Shown here in pieces: positions 1 through 10,780 of a stretch of DNA of 38,341 nucleotides (its first letter is position 1; each line of letters begins with the position of its first letter). Below the pieces are notes generated by a model. It ran no database searches. It saw only the letters and a list, made by a program, of their open reading frames with translations, and was not told where the DNA came from. The translations under genes were made by a program, and so were the position numbers. The stretch spans positions 1 to 38,341 of the forward strand of contig JANDJZ010000523.1 of assembly GCA_027943245.1 (NCBI GenBank), read 5' to 3'. Source of the DNA: Acanthamoeba sp. SK_2022b. Lineage: Eukaryota > Discosea > Longamoebia > Acanthamoebidae.

Positions 1-180
1 TGGGGTAATGTAGGGTGTGTTGTGGGCATGTTGTGGGTCATGTTGTAGGTCATGTTGTATGGGGTCATGTGGGGCATGTTGTGGGCATGTTGTGGGTCAT
101 GTTGTAGATCATGTGGGGCATGTTGCAGGCATGTTATTGGTCATGTTGTAGGCATGTTGCAGGGCATGTTGTGGGTCATA
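1..180. repeat. CATGTTGTGGG-type short tandem repeat
   Basis: Imperfect 11-12 bp units of the form CATGTTGTGGG(T) repeat from the window edge. The array probably continues outside the window. No coding potential beyond low-complexity frames. Confidence 0.8.
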
Positions 181-425
181 GGTAACCTATCAACCAACCT
201 ATCAATCAACCAACCTACCACCTACTCAACCACCTACTCAACCACCTATCAACCTACCAATCAACCTACCAATCAACCAACCAACCATCAATCAACCAAC
301 CTACCACTAACCCTAACCCTAATGAACACTCCCAACCCACCACCCAATCCACTAGGCATCAACCAACCTACCAGCCAACCAACTAACCAGCCAACCTACC
401 TAGCAACCACTCAACCAACCAACCT
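181..425. repeat. AACC/TACC low-complexity repeat with CCCTAA pair
   Basis: Degenerate AACCTACC / AACCAATC repeats. At about 307-325 the repeat drifts into CTAACCCTAACCCTAA, roughly two and a half telomere-type CCCTAA units. This is too short to be a telomere but compatible with an interstitial or degenerate subtelomeric remnant. Confidence 0.75.
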
Positions 426-1254
426 GTGGTTTCTCTCGATTGCTCAGATAGCTGGAAGACTCCTAACCTGGCCAAACGACGTCTCGCAACGTCGGTAACA
501 CGATGGCATGGTTAGATCTGCTCAAAAAACGATCAGGGTGGGGGGTTGTTCTGAGATGAGGGCAAAGCAAACAAAAATTGTGGTTTGTCTCGCTTTTTTA
601 GATAGGTGGAAGCGTTCTAACCGGGCCAAACGACGCCTCGCAACGTGGGCAACACGATGGCATGGTCAGATTTGCTCAAAGCTGACATTAGGATTTGGGA
701 TGTAGCCCAAATCAGGTTTTTCTCGCTTGTGTGATAAGCTGGCAGCGTTCTAACCGGGCCAAACGACGCATCGCAATGTGAGCAACACGATGGCATGGTC
801 AGATTTGCTCAAAGCTGACATCAGAATTTGAAATTGGACCTAAATCGTACTTGCAAACAAAGATTGTGGTTTTTCTCGCTTGTATAGATAGGTGGAAGCG
901 TTCTAACCGGGCCAAACGACGCCTCGCAACGTGGGCAACACGATGGCACGGTCCGATTTGGACAAAGCTGACAGCAGCCTTATACATAGAGCCGAAATCT
1001 ACCCTAAAAATAAAGGTTGTGGTCGTTCTCGCTTGTACTGCCCGCTAGAAGCGTTCTAACCGGGTCAAACGACGCGTCGCGAAGTGGACAACACGATCCA
1101 TGGTTGAATTTCCGCCATTACCCTACTAAGAGCAGAGTGGCGGCCAAATGCAGCTTCAAAACAGAAAATGTGGTTTTCAGCGCTTGTACTTGTAGCTAGA
1201 AGCGTACTAACCGACTCAAACAACGCAGCGCCACGTGGGCAACACAATGGTATG
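424..1254 (+). repeat. ~150-bp tandem satellite, about six diverged copies
   Basis: A block beginning with a TGTGGTTTTTCTCGCTTGT-like stretch, then GGAAGCGTTCTAACCGGGCC, AAACGACGC, GCAACGTGGGCAACACGATGG and often ATTTGCTCAAAGCTGACA. The GCGTTCTAACC core begins near 455, 612, 747, 897, 1052 and 1200, so the spacing is about 135-157 bp. Copies 2 to 4 are the most alike; the outer ones are more degenerate. Short frames within it are not credible genes because they recur with the repeat. Confidence 0.85.
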
Positions 1255-1329
1255 TGGTAACCTAGGACGCTAATGGTAACCTAGCACATATATGGTATCC
1301 TAGGATACGTACAGGGTAACCTAGGATAT
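1251..1329. repeat. GGTAACCTAGGA short repeat
   Basis: About four imperfect units of GGTAACCTAGGA / GGTATCCTAGGATAC lie between the 150-bp satellite and the T-rich array. Several units contain the palindrome CCTAGG. Confidence 0.7.
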
Positions 1330-2205
1330 GTTTGTGATTTTCTTTTTATTTTCCTTTAAAATTAAATTTTCTTTTGAATTTCCTTTGAATTTCTTTGGTA
1401 TTTCCATTGAATTTCCTTTGAATTTCCTTTGAATTTCTTTTGAATTTCCTTTGAATTTCCTTTTATTTTCTTTTGAGTTTCTTTTGAAATTCTTTTGAAT
1501 TTCCTTTGAATTTCTTTTGAATTCCTTTGAATTTCCTTTGAATTTCTTTATAATTTCCTTTGAATTTCTTTTGAATTTCTTTATAATTTCCTTTGAATTT
1601 CCTTTTGTTTTCTTTTGAATTTCATTTGAATTTCTTTTGAATTTCATTTGAATTTCTTTTGAATTTCCTTTGAATTTCTTTATAATTTCCTTTGAATTTC
1701 TTTATAATTTCCTTTGAATTTCCTTTGAATTTCTTTTGAATTTCTTTATAATTTCCTTTGAATTTCTTTACAATTTCCTTTGAATTACCTTTGAATTTAC
1801 TTTGAATTTCTTTTGTATTTCTTTACAATTTCCTTTGAATTTCCTTTGAATTTCTTTATAATTTCCTTTGAATTTCCTTTTATTTTCTTTTGAATTTCTT
1901 ATGAATTTCCTTTGAATTTCTTTATAATTTCCCTTGAATTTCCTTTTATTTTCTTTTGAATTTCTTTGAATTTCTTTTTATTTTCCTTTGAATTTCTTAT
2001 TATTTTCTTTTGTATTTCCTTTGTGTTTCTTATTATTTTCTGTTTGAATTTTTTATATTTCCTTAACATTTCTTTTGAATTTCTTTTGAATTTCTTTTTA
2101 TTTCTTTGCATTTCTTTTTAGTTTCTTTTTAGTTTCTTTTGAATTTCTTTTTATTTCTCTTGAATTTCTTAATATTTTCAACATTTCTCATTTTATTTCC
2201 TTTTA
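1330..2205. repeat. 11-bp T-rich tandem array (GAATTTCCTTT)
   Basis: Roughly 75-80 units of an 11-bp repeat GAATTTCCTTT with variants GAATTTCTTTT and TAATTTCTTTA. Lys/Asn-rich minus-strand frames across it (for example 1321-1647 and 1899-2111) are products of the repeat and lack any domain. The unit length is close to one helical turn. Confidence 0.9.
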
Positions 2206-4615
2206 TTTGTTTTTAACGGCTGTGCTGCGGCCGTTAATATTGTCGACCCAGGCGTCGACAAAAAGTTTCTTGGGGGCCGGCTTCCCTCCATTCTGTTTTT
2301 TTTCGTGCCCACCCGTTTGGTCATACCACTGCACTGCGAAGACCGCTCTTCTTCTACTTCTCTTCTCGCATCAATCAGCCCGGCGAAGGAAGAAGACTAG
2401 GCCCAGCCGAGAGCTGCCACACTTTGTCGATTCCTGAGTAGAGATGGCATGCGCACAAGCCACATCGATCGACTCGCATAGAATGCGAACGCCCCCCACC
2501 CCCGGCGTCCAGACACCAACAGACGATACTGATCAAGTCGCGGAGGCCAAGCAGGGCGGCCGATCGCTCACTGCGGCGCCTGCCGCAAGATGTCCCTCGA
2601 TTCCCCCGGCGGCCCCCCCATTCGACGTCAGGCCTAACAGCAGCTATGGCTGACGTTGTCAGAGGCAAACTTTCCCTTCATCCTCGGTACTCTCCCGCCT
2701 CGAGCTCGATTCGATTTTCGCTTGTTTAGCGCCTTTTGCTGAATAAGAAGGTATCTATGCGCCTTTTTGTCACAAAGATGTGCCGGCATCCCCAATGATT
2801 GGTGAGAGTGGTGGTGCGCCCCTGACATAGCCAGACGGTGGAGCCCTGCGCGCCACCCATGCTTCCCAAGGTCTTTGCCCCCCCCCCCGGTGGTATTACC
2901 TCTCCTCTACCTAATTGCTTGGCGTGCAAAGAGGAGGGAACTTCGCCACCCCAGCGCCCATCTTGGAAGACCCACTCGGGCCAGCACGATGGCAGCCACG
3001 ATCGAGCTTGTCGGCGGGATGTAGCTCGCGTTGTCCCCAGCCGACTCCCCCCCACCACAAAGTGTTGGCTACACGCGCGGTGAATAGGGCCGGCCTGCCC
3101 CCTTGCACACGGTACATGGCCTGCAGGGATCCTGAGCCCCCCCCTGGTCATTGCCTGCCACTACGTCGTCTCATTTATGCTTTTGGCGTGCAAGGAGCAG
3201 GAATAGCACTACGCAAGGAGGGCTCTACAGACCGATAGCCTGTCGCCCGACCCTCCCCCATATCCACAAACAGGCAAGTTACCCCCGCTTGGCAAGATCT
3301 TCGATTGATTAGAAGGGGGGGGATCTCTCTTCTACCCCGAGACCGCCCGTGACACCATGCATCGAGTTTGTCGGCAGGGCGTTGCTAACGTTGTCCCCAG
3401 CCGATCCCCCCCTCCCCTCTCTCACTAAGCATGGGCGACGCACGGTGAATAGGCCAGCCCTGCCTGCACGCTATACTTGCCCTGCAGGCCCCACCACCCC
3501 GGAGCCTCCGTGCTGGCGCCCGCCCCCCACGAACTCCCGTAGCTGCGGCACTACGACACTGCTTCTCTGTCCGCGCCTCCTCCTCTTTTTATAGTTAATA
3601 TTCACATTCGTTCATTCCCCCCCCCCCCAATTTCCTTTGCTGATCGCTTTCTTGGATGCCTCCTCCACAGATAGACGCTGCGGTTGCTATCGCGACAGTC
3701 AGGACAAGAGGTCGCGCGCGCAGGGAGGACGAATCTCGTGGCACAAGCGAACACGCACGGTACCTGACACGCGTTCGTCTCCACGGCCGTAGAGCGACAA
3801 AGCCCAACCGCGGACTCTTGACAAGATCGTGCGCCCCCCCCCCAATCTCTTTTACGCATTCCCAGCTGCCTCAACTCGCACCACAACTAACCAACAGGCG
3901 CAGTTGCCGACAGGTCGCAGCTCACATCCCTGTGGATGCGCACGGGAATCGGAACGGGCCGCAAGGCATGATTCACGCCTGGCACAAGCTACTATGGCGA
4001 GACTGCCTCATCAGACAAGGGCAGGGAGTGACCTCGGCGTCAACGAAATCGCCAATCGATACTACAGCGAGCTGATGCAGTTCGATGGTGCGAGGCCTCA
4101 CCTGGCCGAACTCGCCGAGTGGTCCATCTGTTCTACACCCGCTGCGCTCGAGTTTCGAGCGGAGTCACGACACCGGAGGAAGATGCGAGCAAGATTGCCT
4201 GCCTCCCTTGGACTACAGTCGAAGTAGTAGCCGTGCTGAGCCGAGAGGTCTCTGTCGAGCCTCTGACGAGACGAATGTTGCCAGCAATGCATTGGCGAAG
4301 CGATCTCAGCTTTCTCAAGCGAGCCTCTCGCTGCAGGTGCTCTACACCACCTGCCCCAACCTCGGCAGCTCAACCATGCTCACACACACACACACACACA
4401 CACACACCCAGTGTAGGACTGATCACCGCGTACAGCAAGGCACAGGGTCATGCGCGGCGTTGTGCTTGACGTGGACAACGATTCGCGAGTCGTTTGTCAA
4501 GGCTTCAGCCCCTGCTGTTGCACTACAACGAAGACGAGGTGGCCACCCGATGTCAGGGCCAACGGAGTAAGGAAGGCACCCGGGGGTGGTGCCCGCTCAC
4601 GCACCGATTTTCTTT
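2206..4615. other. GC-rich unassigned region with a diverged internal duplication
   Basis: No gene is supported here. The region has several C/G homopolymers, a (CA)n tract at 4379-4408 and a small inverted repeat (TAACGGC...GCCGTTA) near 2216-2238. A ~130-bp segment at about 3000-3130 recurs diverged at about 3359-3490; both share ATCGAG(C/T)TTGTCGGC, GTTGTCCCCAGCCGA and CGGTGAATAGG. A GCTTGGCGTGCAAAGAGGAGG-like motif near 2919 has a relative near 3184. The plus frame around 3970-4220 (including NRYYSELMQFDGARPHLAEL) looks slightly protein-like, but I cannot assign or extend it. Confidence 0.5.
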
Positions 4616-4616
4616 T

Positions 4617-5560
4617 ACTGAAAATCAGAAGAAAATCAGAAGAAAATCAGAAGAAAATCAGAAGAAAATCAGAAGAAAATCAGAAGAAAATCAGAAGAAA
4701 ATCAGAAGAAAATCAGAAGAAAATCAGAAGAAAATCAGAAGAAAATCAGAAGAAAATCAGAAGAAAATCAGAAGAAAATCAGAAGAAAATCAGAAGAAAA
4801 TCAGAAGAAAATCAGAAGAAAATCAGAAGAAAATCAGGAAGAAAATCAGAAGAAGAAAATCAGAAGAAAATCAGAAGAAAATCAGAAGAAAATCAGAAGA
4901 AAATCAGAAGAAAATCAGAAGAAAATCAGAAGAAAATCAGAAGAAAATCAGAAGAAAATCAGAAGAAAATCAGAAGAAAATCAGAAGAAAATCAGAAGAA
5001 AATCAGAAGAAAATCAGAAGAAAATCAGAAGAAAATATGAAGAAAATCAGAAGAAAATCAGAAGAAAATATGAAGAAAATATGAAGAAAATATGAAGAAA
5101 ATATGAAGAAAATCAGAAGAAAATCAGAGGAAAATATGAAGAAAATCAGAAGAAAATCAGAAGAAAATCAGAAGAAAATCAGAAGAAAATATGAAGAAAA
5201 TCAGAAGAAAATATGAAGAAAATCAGAAGAAAATATGAAGAAAATCAGAAGAAAATCAGAAGAAAATATGAAGAAAATATGAAGAAAATATGAAGAAAAT
5301 CAGAAGAAAATATGAAGAAAATATGAAGAAAATATGAAGAAAATATGAAGAAAATATGAAGAAAATCAGAAGAAAATATGAAGAAAATCAGAAGAAAATA
5401 AGAAGAAAATATGAAGAAAATATGAAGAAAATATGAAGAAAATATGAAGAAAATCAGAAGAAAATGAAGAAAATCAGAAGAAAATATGAAGAAAATATGA
5501 AGAAAATATGAAGAAAATATGAAGAAAATATGAAGAAAATCAAATGAAAATATGAAGAAA
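4617..5560. repeat. 11-bp A-rich tandem array (AAAATCAGAAG / AAAATATGAAG)
   Basis: About 85 units of 11 bp. The left half (to about 5034) is almost pure AAAATCAGAAG, and the right half mixes in AAAATATGAAG. Because 11 is not a multiple of 3, all plus frames run through the same 33-bp cycle encoding ENQKKIRRKSE, so long frames from 4450 and 4494 are repeat artefacts. A4 tracts recur once per helical turn, a pattern known to give intrinsic DNA curvature. Confidence 0.95.
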
Positions 5561-5717
5561 ACAAAAGCAATTCAAAAGAAAATCAAAAGAAAATCAAAAG
5601 AAATTCACACGTGTATTTCTGTGTGAATTTCTTTTGATTTTCTTTTGATTTTCTTTTGAATTGCTTTTGTTTTCTTCATATTTTCATTTGATTTCTTCAT
5701 ATTTTCTTCATATTTTC
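5513..5717. repeat. Large inverted repeat (~98-bp arms, 10-bp spacer)
   Basis: The left arm ends ...AAATTCACAC at 5610, and the right arm starts GTGTGAATTT at 5621. The arms match base for base for about 70 bp outward. They then continue to about 5513 and 5717 with a one-base length difference near 5691. The spacer is 5611-5620. The arm sequence is made of the adjacent A-rich repeat, so the array folds back on itself here. Confidence 0.92.
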
Positions 5718-6110
5718 ACATCTTTTAAATTTCTGTTTTAATTTTTTGTGATTTGTTCTGTTTTACTTGGAAATTATTAATGCTGCATAATATATTTTGA
5801 ATATTGTATTAGTTTAGTTTTTATTTGCATTTTAGTTTTTATTTTGAATTTTGTATTATTTTACTTTAAATACAAAATTCAAGATATATATAAAATTTTT
5901 TTAAATTATATCATTTTATTTCTAAATAGAAATGATTTGACAAACATCAAATATTATATTTATTTATTAGTAAACAATATCAAATAACCACTTTAAAACC
6001 CAATACAGTTATGGGTACAAGATCAATTAAAATTTAATGAACTTATTTTGATTTACAATTTGATTCTTGTATTTTTTGTTTTATTTTATATTTTATTTTT
6101 TACCCCTATG
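5718..6110. other. AT-rich spacer
   Basis: Strongly AT-rich, non-repetitive DNA between two 11-bp arrays, with no open frame of note. Composition differs sharply from both flanks. It could be a DNA-unwinding or matrix-type region or the remnant of an inserted element; nothing in it identifies it. Confidence 0.6.
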
Positions 6111-6250
6111 CAACCCCTATGTAACCCCTATGTAACCCCTATGTAACTCCTGTGCCACCCTTATATAACCCCTATGTAACCCCAATCCCACACCTATGCA
6201 ACTTCATGTAACTCCAATGTAACTCCTATGCAACCCTTATATAACCCCTG
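6105..6250 (+). repeat. 11-bp tandem array (AACCCCTATGT)
   Basis: About 13 units of AACCCCTATGT, with variants such as AACTCCTGTGC and AACCCTTATAT; one unit is 10 bp. This is a third array with an 11-bp unit and a sequence unrelated to the other two. Confidence 0.85.
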
Positions 6251-6596
6251 CAGCACTACTACATCACCACAACATCACACATCACCACATCATGACCTCT
6301 CATATATCACCACTGCAGCCACCTACAACCACAATGACATCATTACAACACCACCACTAACCACAATAACCATAACACCACCACACCACCACCACAATAC
6401 CACAAAACCACCACCACCACCACAACACCACAACACCATCACCACACAATCACAACATCACCACACCATCACCTCATCATCACCACACCATCACAACAGC
6501 TTCACAAACCACACCATCATAACACCACCACAACATCACCACACCACCACAACACCACCACCACAACACCATCACAACATCATCACAATGTGATGA
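6251..6596. repeat. CAC/CAA satellite (C/A strand on +)
   Basis: Low-complexity, nearly G-free sequence built of CAC, CAA and CAT triplets. The last 17 bp plus the first bases of the LTR form a perfect palindrome (6571-6587 against 6589-6605). Confidence 0.85.
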
Positions 6597-6822
6597 TGTT
6601 GTGATATACGCTGTGTGGTGAAGAGTAAAGTGTGAAGTGAGAGAGAACAGGGGTTCTCTCTGGTTTTATTACTGCTGAATATATTGTTGTAGACAGTTGT
6701 ACTACAACATAACTCCTAAACTTAAGGCATGCCTTAATGTGCCATGAGCTCATTAAGTCCTACCTCATTTGGTGTTCCAGAGTGACTGTTGATTAGAGTA
6801 CCTTTTTAGGTAACTCACAACA
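6597..6822 (-). repeat. 3' LTR of the Copia element
   Basis: 226 bp, bounded by the inverted termini TGTTGTGA and TCACAACA. It matches 10795-11020 at all but one site. In the element's orientation it follows the purine tract AAGGGGCG. Confidence 0.95.
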
Positions 6823-6837
6823 CGCCCCTTAACAGTA

Positions 6838-9800
6838 TCAGGAACACCTTACAAGATTTAGCTCAACACACAAGTCATTCACGTGTCCTCTACCGAGGGC
6901 CTTCGTGAGCATATTGGCCAGCATGATGGCTGTGGGCATGTGATGAAGGCTAATTGTCTCGTTGGCTAGGTTCTCGCGTACCAGCGCCAACTTGATGCTG
7001 TAGTGCTTTGACCGCTGATGGTACTCGCTGGGTCGTGAGGTCGCAATCGTCAGTGCACTCTTGTTGTCACAGTAGATCGGCATTTGACTCACTCGATTGA
7101 GTCCTAAGTTGTCGTAGAAGTGGCCAAGGAAGATCGTGTGCTTGATGGCTTTGGCCAGCGCGTTGAGTTCAGCCTCAGTGGTCAATGTAGCTATGCAGGA
7201 TTGATTCTTCGCTCTCCAGTAGACCGGGCCACCTGCAATTGTGTAGAGTATACTGGACGTTGACTTGCATGTAGTCTTGTCTCTGGCCCAGTTGGCATCT
7301 GAGAAGCCTCTAGTTGTGAGGCCACTCGGGTCTGGCGTGTATTGTATCACCAGCTCTTGCGTGCCACGTAAGTACCTGAATAAATGTTTCACCGCAGCCC
7401 AGTGTTCCCCCCCATAGGTGTTCAGATGCCTACTGAGGACACATGTCGTGTACGCAATGTCCAGTCATGAGGCCAGGGCAATGTAGTTGAGTCGCCCCAC
7501 AGCCAATCAATACAGCACGTCAACAAACTCCAGTGGGGTCTTCTCAAGTGTAGGAAGCTGAAGACCAGGCTCCATGGGCGTGCCAATTGCCTTCAAGGTT
7601 GCAAATCCAAAGTCGTGTAGAAGCTCTTGTATCTTGCCTGCTTGACGTAGTAGTATCAACCTGTCTTTGTTGTCGTGTATCACTTCAAGTGACAGAATCA
7701 AAGTCGCGATGCCTAGGTCAATCATCTTGAATCCATCGTGCAGTACCTTCTTGATACCTGGTACGAATCATTCTGGCGCATAGATCATGCAGTCATCAAC
7801 GTAGACCGCTATGTAGACTGCATGCTTGCCCTCGTACCTGATGTAGACGCATGGGTCAGCATGTGTTGGTGTGAAACCTCTCATACGTAGGTGTGCATCG
7901 AGCGTCCAGTTCCACTCAAGGGGTGCTTGTTTGAGTCTGTAAAGACTCTTACGTAGTAGGCATACATAATCTGGACGCCCCTTGTCCACAAAACCCTCAG
8001 GTTGACGCATGTAGTTCTCCTCAGGAAGAGTAGCATTAAGAAACACCATGGTCACGTCCATCTGATGGACTGCGTAGCTGACCTGTACGGCTATTGCAAT
8101 GAGTACCCATAGGTGTTCAAGGCGTACCACCGGCGCAAACATCTCATTGAAGTCTACCCCATAGACTTGAGTGAAGCCTCTCACTATCCAATGGGCCTTG
8201 AACATTGTCGGGATCTTGACACTATTCTTGTCCTGGTACAGCTTGTCCTCTCTTGCTACACAGGCATGAAACTCTTGAGAGTAGAGTTTGGGTGCTATCC
8301 TCATGTGTGCTGGCGGTTTCTTGGGTGTAGGACGCATTCTGTCACGCCACAGTATTGGCGCAGGCTTCTTCTTGTTGGTCATCTCACATCCTCCGTCGCC
8401 CAGTTCTTCATCTGATGGGGTCGCATCCTCTGCATGGTTGAGGTTGCTGGTCTCTTCTACCTTGCTGGCCAGTTCGTTTTCCTGGTCATTGGCTTCCTCT
8501 TCGATGGGTCCTTGATGAAGAGTGACCAGTTTGGGTTCATTGCACTGAATTTCCACCCTGGTTGTGGGCGGCAACAGCGGCAGCATGGCAAGTGCTAGGT
8601 CCACGTCCGGGTCTTGTACATTGATAGGCTCCTTGCTGGGGCCTTCTGGAACGTTAAATATCATGTCTCTCATCTCTAATACTTTATTTTTGATCAGGAT
8701 CCGGTGATGCAAGGCATCCGCTCGTGCCAGGCCAAGGTAGATTCCGAGGCGCGTTCAATCTGCCAGCTTGCTTCTACCCATTGGGTTGGTGAGTACTTCA
8801 ACACGCTGGCCAAACCTGTGTAGATGACCAATGTCTACATGCGGTTCGCTCTTGTTGGACCACCGGCTGAGCAGGGTGTCAAAGTCATTGGCCATCGTCG
8901 GTAGCCGGTTGTTGATCGCGCAGGCCATGAGTGCAGCTTCTCCCCAGTACTTTGGTGACATGTTCGCGTCTTGAAGCATGCACCTGACCATCTCTAGTAG
9001 TGTGTGGTTGAAGTGTTCTGCCACTCTGTTGTGCTCGGGCGTGCGCGCTGGCGTCCTCTCGTGTGCGATCCTTCTCTCGACTAGGTAGCGCTGGACCGCG
9101 GCGCTCGTGTATTCACCACCCTGGTCGCTCCGCAGCACTCTGCATCGACGGTCGATGCCTGCTGACTCGAGGAAGTGTCTGATCGTCTCGCTGACCTCAC
9201 TCCTGTGTCTGATGAGGTAGATTGTTGCGTACCGGCTGTAGTTGTCAATGAACGACATGTAGTACCGCTTTCCTGACAGTGTGTCCACTGGTAGTGGTCC
9301 ACACATGTCCGTGTGGACCCACTTGAGGGGTCTGGTTGCTCTCGGGGCCGGTCCATCGTGGATGTCTGGCTGTGTAGCTTTCGCTCAAATGCACATGTTG
9401 CACGGTGAAAGCGTGCCTCCAGCGTGTGCTAGACCAAGGGACTTGATCAGGGCATGTAGTCGCATCTTGCCTACGTGTCCATAGCGGCGGTGGAGCTGGT
9501 TGAGCAAGTAGTTCTCCCAGATGACATTCACTTGAGGTTGTGTCAGTCGAATTGGCTTGATCGGTAGCGCCAGCATGCCTCCTCGCAGCGTCGCCTGTAG
9601 CACTTTTCTGCCCTTGTGATTGAACACGCTGCCTCCTGAGTGGTTTATCTGTACCTCGTTCCCTCTGGCCGTCACCATGGCCATGGAGATGAGGTTCTTC
9701 ATGAGTCCTGGCGCATACAATACCCTTGCAAACATCACCACCTCTTCGACTCCATCGACCCACACATTCGCGCGTACAACTCTGAGTCCTTCGATCTTGC

Positions 9801-10776
9801 ACTCAAAGTTGTCGCCAAGCAGTAGGCTCTGCCCTTCAGCCTCAAGACTGACGTAGTCATGTAGCCAGTCCTTCCTGCACGTGACGTGTGCAGTTGCTCC
9901 AGAGTCCAAATACCAGTGGTCATTGGACTCTGTAATGGCTAGTACTTGCTTGGTCGCTGAGAGAACTGTCTCTTCTCTTGCTCCGACGCTTCGCTGGCTG
10001 CTTCCCTTGCTATCTCTGGGCTTCCTGCCCTTGAGCTTGGGACAGTCGCATCTTCTGTGCCCGACCTCACCGCATTCGAAACACTTACCAGTAAACTTTC
10101 TGGGTTTGCTGTTGTCGGACTTCGTGTTGGAGTTTCGCTCCCGTTGTCCTTGTGGAGCTCAAATGATGTTAACAGACTCGTGCGTTGCTGTCTTCGCAAC
10201 ATGGGCGGCCTCACGCTGAAACAGTAGTTGCTTGGCCTCTCCATAGCTCATTTCCCTTGCGCTCTTGATGATTGTCTGCACTGACTCGTACTCCTCTGGG
10301 AGTCCATCAAGCATGATTGCAAGTGCCAGGTCCTTGTCGACCTTGTAGTCCTGTCCTGCCAGGTCCTTTGCGGCCTTGTCTAGCTGCCTGAAGTATGTAG
10401 CCAGGGTCTCTCCAGGCTCGTATCGCATCCTCAAGTAGCACTTGAGGTAGAGCGTGCGGTACCCTGTAGTCTTCAGTGCTAGCTGCTCGTCGAGTGCCTT
10501 CAGCATCTCCCTTGGGTCCTTGAGGTGCGAGCAGATCGTCCTGAACTGTGTGTCCAGACACAGAATGATGAAGCCAGCTGCCTGCTGCATTCTCATTCAT
10601 CTGTTGTTGTCTCTGTTGTTGGCCTTCTCCTTGCCCGCGCCTCTGGACTGGTCGACAAACACAACGTCCCACAGGTTCCGCAAGAGCAAGACAAACTCGA
10701 GCTCCTTGCGCCAGGTGCTGTACTCCATAACCGATCAGAGTACGTATTGCTTGGTGACTTCGTAGTTACTCATCAT
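6838..10776 (-). pseudogene. Copia Gag-Pol polyprotein frame with eight in-frame UGA codons
   Basis: A single 1312-codon frame from ATG 10776 (codon numbers count from it). Gag (UBN2 type) is followed by a zinc knuckle CFECGEVGHRRCDC (232-245) and an aspartic protease DSGAT (291-295). The pre-integrase HHCC region (HRRYGH...CNMC) ends near 463. The integrase triad is D490, D551 and E587 (DX35E; DQGGEYTS). Reverse transcriptase carries YVDD near 992. The RNase H end carries SDANWA, a Glu in TTEAELNAL, and CDNKSAL. The frame never shifts and has no UAA or UAG. UGA interrupts it at 10737, 10599, 10161, 9387, 8757, 7770, 7509 and 7467 (first base of each codon, minus strand). The terminal UGA (6840) is followed three codons later by UAA (6831). 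Either an inactivated copy or one needing readthrough. Confidence 0.92.
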
Positions 10777-10780
10777 GAGC

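Noticed and set aside
300..330. Telomere
   Set aside because: Only about two and a half CCCTAA units inside other repeats; not an array.
3656..4570. Overlapping plus frames in the GC-rich spacer
   Set aside because: Several frames compete, none has a recognisable domain, and I could not find a consistent exon chain. One stretch is mentioned under the spacer feature only.
4450..5084. Two overlapping 196-residue Lys/Glu-rich frames
   Set aside because: An 11-bp repeat gives the same peptide in each forward frame. No unique coding sequence supports either one.
4617..5560. CRISPR-like regular repeat
   Set aside because: Units are contiguous 11-mers with no unique spacers, and the setting is eukaryotic.
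5718..6110. Origin of replication or matrix attachment region
   Set aside because: AT-richness alone is not enough. No consensus element or functional evidence is visible.
6838..10776. UGA read as Trp or Cys as in known variant codes
   Set aside because: Comparable positions in the Copia consensus and the older copy are Arg or Gln, not Trp or Cys. Trp in the same polyprotein is encoded by UGG.
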